Assembly (NCBI GenBank): GCA_037447655.1
Contig: JBBHKE010002253.1
Span: forward strand, 1-64,000
Length of the DNA: 64,000 bases
Source of the DNA: Zygnema cylindricum
Lineage: Eukaryota; Streptophyta; Zygnematophyceae; Zygnematales; Zygnemataceae
Direction: 5' to 3'
Of the stretch, positions 43,720-53,809 are shown in pieces. A model generated the notes under the pieces. It was given only the letters and a program-made list of their open reading frames with translations, did no database searches and was not told the DNA's origin. Every line of letters begins with the position of its first letter. Within the stretch, counting starts at the first letter, position 1. The translations under genes and the position numbers were made by a program.

Positions 43720-45021
43720 TGGGTTTACACACGAATGAAACCAACGTTCCTACAACGAATATAATACCCCTTCCACCATCATCATTTCCATCGGATGCAC
43801 CATTAGAATCTCCCAAACTATTTGTGGATCTTCATTTGCCTCATCCTCTCACCAAACTAAACCCGTGGAAGCTATTCAATGTCGCTCCATTTTTCCTCCA
43901 CGTTTATTCATAAACCTAGATCCCATTTTTAAATACCTTAAAAACACCATTCCCACCCTTCTCAAGTAGTGTAGTAACTTCTTTACCTTCCCACCCTATC
44001 ATTGCATCTACTCATGCATTATCTCCCACCCAAACTCTTTCCTCACCCCAAACAAACGTTACGAGCCCTCAAAAACGTAAAAAAACAACTGGGAAGAAAG
44101 TTGTTGTTGACGGGTTATCACCAGAAAAAAAGAACTGTAGCCCACGGAACAGAAACAGAAATTGGGAGCTTTACGAAATGGGCTTTTTGAACGAGGCTAA
44201 GAAACAAGAATTTTACGAGAGCCCCGAGAAAAGTGCTAAGGCGAAGTTTGGTTCTAAGGTTGAAAAGTGGGAAGCCATTTCGGAAACGTTAAAAGAGAGG
44301 GGAGTTGTACGTGATTGGAGTGAATGTGAAAAAAAATGGAATAACCTGTCGAACGACTTCAAAAAAAAAAAAAAATTGAGACTACAGTACGAGTAGTGGA
44401 GCTGCTACTTATTTCTCAATGAATAAAAAAGAGAGATCGAATAACGGTATTGCCACCTCTTTTTCCGAGACCTTGTTTGGCGACATGGATAGTTGGATGT
44501 CTAAAAAGAATGTAGTGAACCCAAAAGTTACTTGGGATGCGGGCGACGACGCACCTAGGGTTAATACAAATTTCGATGAAGAAGAAGATACCATTATATT
44601 GGATAATAATCTAAAAGAACCCAATGTGCGAGAGAACCTGTTAGAAGAGGCTACATTTGAGAATGGAGAAGAAGTGGGAGAAGAGAAGGAAGCTGAAAAA
44701 AAAAAAAGCGTCGGGTCACCATCTCTTGAAGATAAGTTCTCAACCGGTCGGAAAACGAAAAGAGGTGGTAGACAAGGACAGGAAAATCCCTCACTTCTCG
44801 CTGAAGAAGTGATTGAAAAGTTGGAGAAGACTTTTGAAAAATCAAACAATACGCAATTCGAACATCAAAAAGAATCGAACCACATACAATTCGAGCAACA
44901 AAAGATACTCCTTAAAGAACAATTTCAACAAAATAAAGAAATAGTTGGAGATTTTAAAGAGGTCATCAATGGAGTAATGTCAGCAATTGTGACAAACATA
45001 GAAAGAATTATCAAGGGATGA
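43720..45021 (+). pseudogene. Myb/SANT-like (trihelix-type) DNA-binding protein of a PIF/Harbinger element
   Basis: Near 44,160-44,370 the frame carries a Trp-rich SANT/trihelix-like domain: WELYEMGFLNEAK, KWEAISETLKERGVV, WSECEKKWNNLSNDFKK. An A run (14-15 A, about 44,361) then shifts the frame. The following frame, to 45021, has DMDSWMSKK, an acidic middle, a basic KTKRGGRQGQ patch and a Gln/Glu-rich C-terminal coiled coil. PIF/Harbinger elements usually carry such a Myb-like gene beside the transposase; it helps the transposase enter the nucleus and bind DNA. It is convergent with the transposase gene ending at 45,840. A Pro/Ser-rich N-terminal part near 43,720-44,060 is less certain. Confidence 0.7.
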
Positions 45022-45839
45022 TCTTGTGGATAGGTTTGGATTTGTTGCATTTGTTAGTAAGTAAACAAAAAATAACCAAACATATGTTGTTATGGTTCAA
45101 GGGTCGGAGCTCAAATCAGAATGTTTTGTGTCACTTTTGTGATTTTTTCAGTTTTTGTGTCGCTTTTGTATTTGTAAAAAGCATTTTTCTTCTTTTAAAG
45201 GAAAACATATTGATGATGGTTTTTATGTCCAAGCTTTTGGTTTCGTTTACGTGGACAATTCATCTTTTTGTTTTATTTTCACTTTTTGTGTTTTTGTGTC
45301 GCTTTAGTATTCATTAGAAGCATTTTTTTGCTTTTCGAAGTAAACAAAATGATGATGGAAAATCTGATTGTTGTGAGAAAGCTTATGTTTTCGATTACAT
45401 GTGAACTTCAGTGGATTATTAAGTGTAACACCGCATTTCCAATTAGAAAATTTCGTAAGCTAAACAAATCTGTTACTTGTTCAATAGTTGCTTTACAATT
45501 TATCCCATTTTAGAAATTGACGATTTAAACACACAAATGTTGAAATTTACATCACAATCCCAAATATCACAAAAAACAAATAAAAAGCAGTTCAACATTT
45601 GCATGGCATAGAAAGACGTGACTGAAAAATTGCAAGGGTTTATGGTCATGAATTACATATTTCGCTTACATATTTGTTACAAATTTAAAACCATATAAAT
45701 AATGAAGCGATCCATCAATTTCAACTTCTAATGTTAGATCCTCAATAAATATCCGTGTTTTAAAATGTGGCGAATAAACAAATAGAAAAACATGTCAAAC
45801 AAACAACTAAACACTTAAAGCGAGCAACATGAACTATTT
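45022..45839. other. Spacer between convergent ORF1 and transposase remnants
   Basis: AT-rich, with a partial internal duplication (TTTTTGTGTCGCTTT words near 45,152 and 45,292). No gene recognised. Confidence 0.5.
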
Positions 45840-47234
45840 TCACATATCGACATCAATATCCATTCCACCATTCGTATTTCTCTCGCTCCCAGAAACATCG
45901 GATTTTTCGTTTCTATTGCTTTCACCTGTCACCGTATCCTTTTCTCTTTCTTCTCCCATGCCGGTACCATAGTTTGCATTTTCATTCGGAGCATTATTGC
46001 CTCCATGCAAGACGTATTGACATAACCCATCTTTTATTCCAACACCATGGATTTTTGCAGAACGGCATCTTTTCGGTCGTCTTTCAACCTCCCCACTTTC
46101 TCGTGTTCGTTCTTCTTCAACTCGAGACATGCGAGATGCCCTTTGGCGTTTCCCATTCAAAGCGTTGGCACACTCTTTTTTAAACTCTAATTCCCAATCC
46201 ACGTCCAATTCGCCCCTCGCAATCGAAATGTTATGCAGAATACATGCTGCAAGAATACATGTCACCAATGTTGTCTTTTTCGGATGGAAAATTTTTAGAA
46301 GATGCCTCCATTGTGCCTTCAATTTCCCGAAGGCTCTTTCCACTACCATCCTTGCTCCAGAATGTTTGATTTTTTTTTTTTTTTGGGATGTAGGCAACTT
46401 TAATCTAAAAAAAGGGACAATTAGGTTTGGGTGGAGTGCGTATCTAGCATCTCCAACAAGATAGGGAGGCACTGTACTATTTCCCTATTGCAATGTTTCG
46501 CCGCTTGCATTTTTGTGTCTCTCAAAATTTTGTCCCAATTTCGATCGTCAGAAGATCCTCGAGTTGTGCATAGAGCCTGGAGAACCCAGATTCAGATCAA
46601 TAAATCTCATTTTTGTAATCTAGAACAGCTTGCACCACATTAGAATATTTTTTTTTTGCATCGTAATAGTCGATCGGCAAAAAACCTTCTCCTAAGGTAA
46701 TTTCTATGTGGGAGCAATCAATAGCACCCACACAATTTGGTATTCTTTTGTCTTTTCGAAAAAACTTTTGATGTCGTTTAGCTCAGATTCCACCGGCCAC
46801 TTTATCCAGTGTCCTAACTTTTTTGCAATGGCCTTCATAACCTGATTGAATACTTTACCCACAGTTGAACGCCCGATACCAAATTGTTTTGCCATACGTA
46901 CGAGTCCGCCTTGATGCCCTAATCTCATCAACGCTATTAACACTTGTTTTTCCATCGATAGTTCTCTATTTTTGATGTGTTCAAGTCCAAAAGGCGGCTT
47001 AGTGGTAAGCTCGGACTGTAGTTCATTCACCAAAAAATTAACATAATCTTTTGTAAGCCGGAAGAGCATTTGAAAATGCTCGTTTGTATATTGCGGTAAT
47101 ACCTTGTCAACCCAATGCATTGTTTTTGGTATGATGTAGTAGTGTCTATCCTCTTTGGGTTTAAAATTGGATATTATTTCAAGTATTCCTCTTATGATTT
47201 CCAGCATTACGTCCACAGTTACGTCTTGAACCAT
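45840..47234 (-). pseudogene. PIF/Harbinger DDE transposase (HARBI1-like), inactivated
   Basis: The N-terminal part (47234-46704) has EKQVLIALMRLGHQGG, QFGIGRSTVGKVFNQVMKAI (helix-turn-helix) and HWIKWP, as in HARBI1/DDE_Tnp_4 proteins. After a frameshift near 46,745 the catalytic part reads CVGAIDCSHIEI (first Asp), LGSPGSMHNSRIF where the second Asp is Asn, and VGDARYALHPNLIVPF, ending with VVERAFGKLKAQWRHL (Glu) and a basic/acidic tail to 45,840. Several stops lie between 46,470 and 46,640. Family members cut and paste at TWA sites, so this element is a plausible relative of the source of the P1, P2 and G MITEs. I could not find its terminal repeats. Confidence 0.85.
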
Positions 47235-47499
47235 TCCTTGACTATGTCGATTTTAAAAAATCGACGACAATAGTATTTTCTACAACATTTGTAGTACCGC
47301 GGTTAATGCGGTGGTCACAATCTGCATCATCATCGCTATGCAACGAGTTTTCTTTTGTAAAGTTAACGAGTTTTCTTTTGTAAAGTCATCCTGCAAAATC
47401 GTGAACACCATTTAATGTCAATCGCTCATCAGGTGAAAAAAGACCGAATATTGGGGGAAAGAGAGGCAGGGAGGAGGGGGGAGTGGTTGTGAGTATATA

Positions 47500-48935
47500 A
47501 CTTCAGTATTTCAGATTTTCAGTATTTTGTCATTGAGTCCAGTATTTAGTACATAATTAAGTTTGATATTCTGTTCAGTATTTATTTTGGGTTGGTTTTC
47601 TGTAGAATATTGTAGTTGGGTTACGAGTTCAACTGTAACTTTTTCATAATTTGTTCAATAATCAGTTCAGTTTAGTACTTAGTTCAATTTTTCAGCTCAA
47701 TTACACGTTAAGGATTCAGTTAGGTTTGGAGTTAGTAGTTCGTGTCTATATCCGTTTGAGTATATAGGTTAGCGGTTTCAGTTCAGTGTCTTGTGTAATA
47801 TTTGCCAGGTATTCTGTAGAATGTTATATTTGGTTTGTAGAATGTTATATTTGGTTTGGTTTTCAGTTACAAATTCAACCCATTTTTCAGTAAAATATTG
47901 GATTTCAGTTACAAGGTCAACCCTCATTTGACTATTATATTATAGTTCAGTCACAAATTCAAACTTCTTTTCAGTAGAACATTCAAGTTCAGTTACAAAT
48001 TCAGCCCTATTTTCAGTAGAATATTCAAGTTCAGTTACAAATTTAGCAAATTCAGCCCTATTTTCAGTAGAATATTCAAGTTCAGTTACAAATTTAGCCC
48101 TATTTTCAGTAGAATATTCAAGTTCGGTTAAAAATTAAACCTTTTTTTTAGTAGAATATTCAAAGTTCAGTTACAAATTATACCCTGTTTTCAGTAGAAT
48201 TTGTATTTCAATTACTAATTTAGCCCTATTTTCAGTAGAATATTCAAGTTCAGTTACGAATTAAACCTTATTTTCAGTAGAATATTCAAAGTTCAGTTAC
48301 AAATTAAACCCTATTTTCAGTAGAATATGTATTTCAGTTACTAATTTATCCCTATTTTCAGTAGAATATTCAAGTTCAGTTACAAATTTAGCCCTATTTT
48401 CAATAAAATATTCAAAGTTCAGTTACAAATTCAACCCTGTTTTCAATAGAATATTGTATTTCAGTTACAAATTTAGCCCTATTTTCAGTGGAATATTCAA
48501 GTTCGGTTACAAATTCAACCTTCTTTTCAGTAGAATATTCAAAGTTCAGTTACAAATTAAACCCTGTTTTCAGTAGAATTTGTATTTCAATTACTAGTTT
48601 AGCCCTATTTTCAGTAGAATATTCAAGTTCAGTTACAAATTAAACCTTATTTTCAGTAGAATGTTCAAAGTTCAGTTACAAATTAAACCCTGTTTTTAGT
48701 AGAATTTGTATTTAAGTTACTAATTTATCCCTATTTTCAGTAGAATATTCAAGTCGGTTACAAATTTAGTCATATTTTCAATAAAATATTCAAAGTTCAG
48801 TTACAAATTCAACCCTGTTTTCAGTAGAATATTGGATTTCAGTTACAAATTTAGCCCTATTTTCAGTAGAATATTCAAGTTCAGTTACAAATTCAACTCC
48901 CTTTTCAGTGGAATATTAAAGTTCAGTTATAAATT
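47500..48935 (+). repeat. ~43-bp minisatellite with trimeric higher-order structure
   Basis: The unit is CCCTATTTTCAGTAGAATAT followed by a variable centre and AGTTACAAATT(T/C/A)A. In 48,100-48,900 three centre types alternate: TCAAGTTC, TCAAAGTTC and TGTATTTC. This gives a period of about 128 bp repeated about six times. The first 370 bases (47,500-47,870) are a looser version. Confidence 0.85.
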
Positions 48936-49194
48936 CAACCCGTCTTTCTTGCTATAAGGCGGGAATGGACGTTAAACTTCATAGATTATCAATTTTCAAG
49001 ATCTCCTCAAATATTTTTGAAGAAAACAAAGCAGCTTATCGCTAATTTGGCATCAACAAACTTGAGAAACTAGAATGGCCAACAACGCAGAAGACCTTTT
49101 CCAAACAGAACATCAAATTAATGTATACATACATATCTGCAGTTTTACAAAAGTAATTTCATGGGATGAAGAAAATTATCTGTTATTTACATAC

Positions 49195-49752
49195 CCCGCT
49201 GTTTGTTGTTTCTCGGGCATCACTTGGGCAGAATGGTGGTAAGCACTCTCTTTCGCCACAATCCCTGTCGCATCCTTCGCCGCGTTCATGGCTAAAACTT
49301 GTTCACAAAAGGCGAAAAAAAATCATTTCACATTAGTTTTGCCATCATAATCCTTACAAAACCTGTGTAAAGCTCGGCTACATACTTTGAGTCAAGAATT
49401 CCTCACGTGAAATTTGAATTACTGACTGTACAAGAGGTGGATAGTGTAGACAGTGTAACTAATCTTCGTGCAATTCTCGCAGATTAGATGAATTGTTCGT
49501 ATCGAATTTAGTCTTCAATTTCCTAGACTGTCAAATTCATTTATAAAACTGTAAGAAAAAGATCTGATAGAAAGCCAAATTTCTAAGCACAAAATGAAAA
49601 TTAACAAAAAAAAAAAACTCACCTTTGGAATGGCCAATAAAGCTTCAGCAAATTCTATTATTCTCATTTTTTCCTCGAGGCCCCAAAGTTTTTGTTGCTT
49701 GCTCCAAATTGACCGATACTGCCGCCTCGCCCGCTGTTCCTCTAAGGACCGC
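49195..49752 (-). CDS. Possible exons of an unidentified gene
   Basis: 49752-49623 has an acceptor (TTTTTCAG), an open frame containing SLEEQRARRQYRSIW and EEKMRIIEFAEALLAIPK, and a good donor (GTGAGT). 49291-49195 has TTTTAG, an open frame with MNAAKDATGIVAKESAYHH and a donor (GTATGT). The two do not join in frame with these exact borders, so a further exon or a different splice site is needed. I do not recognise the protein. Amphipathic, Glu/Arg/Gln-rich content suggests helices. It may be a captured gene fragment. Confidence 0.25.
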
Positions 49753-50444
49753 CTGAAAAACATAAAAAACCCTCTAAAATCCTTAAAAAACCCTAAAGGA
49801 CCACCCATCACATGTAAAACCAACAAATCCCACACCAAACCACTCCCACTCCCTCTCCCTCTCCTCTCCCACTCCCGCTCCAATTCCAACTCCCACTCCC
49901 ACTCCTCCCATCCTAATCTCTCTATTTTTTCTACTACACTTAAAAAACTCTAAGAAAAGAAAAACAAATTGAACACATAACCAAAAGTGTTCTAAACAAA
50001 CTAGACATATATAACCAACAGAGCCAACAACGGACCATGGTTTTCATTCGGCTTGCAGTGATTATCAATGTTTGAGTTAAAAGAATGGAAAGAACCAAAA
50101 ACAAAATAACCATGCAATAAAAGAACCACAAAGGAGACAGGTCTACACTAACTTCCCCACTCTCCCTAGCCCTCTGGTTTTCGCTCTCTCTTCCTCTTTC
50201 GCCCTCTCATCCACCTCTCATCTCCTTTCTCTCCTCCTGTCATCTCCCTCCTCTCTCTCCTTTCGCAAAACGAAATCGATAGCAAACTGAGCCTTCCTCT
50301 ATATTTTCTCCAACTGTATTTTCTCCAAGAGCCACTCAAAATTTACTGAAACCAAGATGCAATCTCACTGCTCCACTTGGACCTGTCTTCACAGCCAACT
50401 GACCAGTCTACTCCCCATGACATCCTCCATGGCAGAGTGTTGGA

Positions 50445-50697
50445 AGGCTAAACGTCTACAATGTCACGTAAGATTATGCGACGTTCACAGCGATTTTTTT
50501 TATTCACAATTTGGTGCGTCTTCACAGATTGTACACCGTCGACAGCCGTCACGAGCATTGTCGGCGTATACAATCGTCACGCCCTTAAGTAACAACTTTG
50601 TTTCGTACGCATAGGGACACCTAAAATCCGGGTCCGCCGGATCTGCGCTAAAAAATAAAGTAATTCCCTTAAGTTTCAAGGTCATGGAGACGCACCC
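50445..50697 (+). mobile_element. P2 MITE fragment, right end
   Basis: From ACGTCTACAATGTCACGTAAG through GGGTCCGCCGGATCTGCGC to GGTCATGGAGACGCACCC followed by TAA. It matches the right third of the copy at 25,486. Confidence 0.65.
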
Positions 50698-50705
50698 TAA
50701 GTGCT

Positions 50706-51465
50706 CTCAAGGTACGGCCCCATGTATGTGTAACTTAGCGAACTTTGTATTTTAGCGCGGATCCGGCGGACCCGGATTTCAGGTATCTCTATGTGTTTAC
50801 TCGAAATTGTTACTTAAGTTTGTGACGATTGTATACGTCGACAATACCCGCGACGCATGTCACCGTGTACAATTTGTCTTTGCCGCACTGTATTTTTTTC
50901 GAAACTTTTTGAAGCGTCGCAAGACACATCGTAATTTTTGAAATGATTTGCGGATTTGGCATGTCGCATGTCATTGCATGACATCGTAGACGTACAGCCT
51001 TGCAGCCGTGGCTGTACGACATGCCTTTGCGCAAACCACTCCCGTACGGCCGCCATGACTTCGCAGATTTTTCAACTTTGCGTGAAATGACGCTGTAGCA
51101 TCGAGACCCCTGCAAAAAAAAAACCGTACAACATGCAAGCGGACAAAAAATCAACCTGTAATTTTTTTCCTCGTCAAAAACTTCTAAAAAGTTTCACACG
51201 TGGGAATATGTTTTCCTATTGGTTTTACTTTGCTTAAAACACTGCCGATGTGGTTTTTGATAAGTTCGAAGATGACGTGATAATGGGTCGAAAAAACGCA
51301 AGACGACAAATTTTTGTACATCCTAAGTTCGCGGATGACGCAAATTGTACTCTAAAAATTTGCGATTTCTTTGTACGGCTGCAACTTAGGCAGTACGGCG
51401 CTAAAATACAAAGGATAACGACAGAAAAAAACCCGTACTTAGCCACATGGGGCTGTTCCCTCAGT
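50706..51465 (-). mobile_element. PIF/Harbinger-like MITE, family P2, copy 3
   Basis: The left end region GGTACGGCCCCATGTATG and right end CCACATGGGGCTGTTCC are inverted. The interior matches the copy at 29,752 in the same orientation (TTTTAGCGCGGATCC, GTGACGATTGTATACGT). Termini have drifted from GGGTATGYCCC and no target duplication is clear. Confidence 0.6.
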
Positions 51466-51486
51466 CTCTCACCGTGGGGCTCATGT

Positions 51487-51790
51487 AACGACAAAAAGTG
51501 ACTCCCTATAACACTTTTATTTACATGTGGTTGCCGCAGTTTTGTTACCGTAAACGTTCGCCGGCCGTGTGAATTTTTAATTTTATTATGACGGTCGACG
51601 TTCGCAAGCGCGGGAAAATTTTAAACAATATTTTGAAAGTCAAAGTTGTCCAACCGGTTGACCGTCAAATTTGTACTCAACGGTGCTTTATTTGTACCAA
51701 TGTGTACTTCAAACGTACATTTTTTGACAAAATGACGCAAGTGACTGTGCGCAACCAAAACAGTCACTGTCATGATCAATTCCCTTTAAA
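51487..51790 (-). repeat. Dispersed repeat F, inverted copy
   Basis: Reverse complement of 29,410-29,747 (GACAAAAAGTGACT … CAGTCACTGTCATGATCAATTCCC). Next to the P2 copy on its left and the hAT MITE on its right. Confidence 0.65.
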
Positions 51791-51791
51791 T

Positions 51792-52351
51792 CATAGTTCA
51801 AAAGTAGGCGTTTTTATGGTAGGCCTTTGGTAGGCGCACAAAACTTGCACAAAACTCGCGTAGCGTAGGCACTGTATGTGTGTGCGTTGTGCACACCCCT
51901 GTACAAGCGTACGAATCTGACGTATGATGATAGTACAGCGCACGCCGCCGAACGGAATTTTTTAACGGACTGACACGGCGTAGGATGACATTCCGCGGGA
52001 AAATAACCCGGGAAAAAAAAAAAAAGCGGACGTAAGTCCTATCGTAAGTTGTGTTATGGGCTTTTCATGTGATCTTCTTAGATCGCTACTTTGATCAACG
52101 ACCGTCAGATCATCTAAATCTGACGGTTTAAATAAAAAGTCGCTCAAAACTCACAGAAAAAGATTTTTTGTCCGATTTTTTTTTCAAATTTAGACGACGT
52201 TTAATTCTCTATCGATCCATGTGCAACTCAACCCTGTTACTATTTTATTTCATTTTGTGGCCAATACAATATGGGTCTCAAGGGTATATTGTATTTTTTA
52301 CGTACAATAGGCATATTGTATGGGTGTACTTGCACCTACTTTTGAACTATG
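51792..52351 (+). mobile_element. hAT MITE family H1, intact, upstream of BolA2
   Basis: Termini CATAGTTCAAAAGTAGGCG and GCACCTACTTTTGAACTATG are inverted. The 8-bp duplication CTTTAAAT is perfect (51784-51791 and 52352-52359). 560 bp, no transposase. The right end lies 237 bp before the BolA2 start codon. It shows the empty sites for the two insertions found in its paralogue at 58,358. Confidence 0.88.
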
Positions 52352-52588
52352 CTTTAAATATTGAACTAATATTGAACTGGCTCTGCGTTCGACAGGGTGG
52401 CTATTACAGTATTACACTATTACTGTACGCCTTTCTGTGCGTATAATACATCGAATTATGCGAAACTTTGATCTATGATTCACACTTCCAATTTTTAGGT
52501 CATTCCGCCAACTTCCAAAGTTTTAGTCTCCGACTGTTTCCTTACAGCTTCTAGGAAAGTGCGAAGGAGTTCAGAGGAGTTGGCCGCC

Positions 52589-53160
52589 ATGGCTGGCCTT
52601 CAAGAGGCAGTAGAAGGCTCATTGCGGAAGGAACTCAATGCAGAGCATCTGGTAACTGAGCGTAAACCTTTTCTCTTTGCAGTGTATGGGAAAGTGGGGG
52701 AAATATGAGCGAAGAGGACTTTTATGGCCAAGAAATACTTGGATTATTTAGTTACAAGTTCTTCTTGTCGGAACGTTCTTACTGTTTATTTTAGGATTAT
52801 GTATTATCGCTATTACTTGTGGTTTTATTTTGCCTTGGTGCATATTCACCAGTCATTATGTGTGCTTTTTCAGAACATAAGCTCCAAGTGCCAGTGTATT
52901 CGTCTTTGATAAGTTTTGCTTATTTTTTGTCTGTTTTGCTTATAATCTGGCAGGAAGTTGTGGATACTTCCGGTGGCTGCGGTGCAAGTTTTGAAGTTGG
53001 CGTAGTGTCAAAGTTGTTTGAGGGAAAACGACTCCTTGAGCGTCACCGGATGATAAACAAAGCCCTAGAAGTGGAAATGAAACAAATTCATGCTTTGTCC
53101 ATATCAAAGGCTCTCACGCCTGACCAATGGGAGCGACTGAATTCTGCCCCTGCCGAGTAA
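52589..53160 (+). CDS. BOLA2: BolA-family protein (BolA2-like), two exons
   Basis: Exons 52589-52651 and 52954-53160, intron of 302 bp with GT…AG, together 89 residues. The start is in a strong context (GCCGCCATGG). Residues 1-21 (MAGLQEAVEGSLRKELNAEHL) form the first helix. Exon 2 begins EVVDTSGGCGASFEV and has the BolA signature FEGKRLLERHRMINKAL with the conserved His, then IHALSISKALTPDQW. No transit peptide is seen, matching the cytosolic/nuclear plant BolA2 rather than BolA1 or BolA4. BolA2 pairs with monothiol glutaredoxins such as GRXS17 and binds a shared [2Fe-2S] cluster through the invariant His; Cys in GGCG may contribute. Complete and apparently functional. The nearby H1 MITE may supply part of its promoter. 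Confidence 0.93.
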
Positions 53161-53803
53161 GGAGATCGTCAGTTTACATAACAAGCTTATCGCTTATTCT
53201 ATAAGGTATTGTGCAGAATGTTCAGTGAAGCTGGCCAGCGCAACCATAAACTTGTTTAACGAGCAATAACTTTTTTTTTTCTCCTGAGCATCTCCTGGAT
53301 GACTCCTTCAGAAAAGTACCATCTTGAGACATCTTGCAATTTAGGTTGTTGTAAGTTTAGGTTTTGTGAATACTGGAAAATGTTTAATTTTGGTGTGTGC
53401 TACCTAGCCTCCAATCTTAGCTCAAGTTTTGTTTCGGCGTCTGAGACAGAAAATTGGCCACTTGCTTAGTGGAATTTCTGTTAGCTCTTTACCTTAATAT
53501 ACTCGGGAAAACAAAGCTAAAGCATGTATAGTTGACACTTCCTCGTTTTCTGGGGAATCGGAAAGGGTCAACTGGAAATTTGGCTCATCCAGTTCTTTTT
53601 TAACTGGTTCATCCTCGACTGTGGTTAAAATTGAAGATGCCATAGAGATTAGATGAGTTGTTCTTGACTCTCTAGCTTTTGTATTTTTTTGGTAATACAT
53701 TTGTTAAATACAAATTCTGTGATTAGTAACCAGAAGTTTTAACAATAACGTGCACCTTTCATGCCATTTCTCTTGAACTTTCTAGCTTGTGCTATGAATG
53801 TGT

Positions 53804-53809
53804 AATAAA
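53804..53809 (+). terminator. Candidate poly(A) signal for BolA2
   Basis: AATAAA about 640 bases after the stop codon, in a T-rich context. Shorter 3' UTRs ending earlier are equally possible. Confidence 0.3.

Noticed and set aside
43360-47500. Terminal repeats of the Harbinger element
   Set aside because: I looked for GGG/CCC-type inverted ends with TWA flanks around both genes but found no convincing pair, so the element borders are left undefined.
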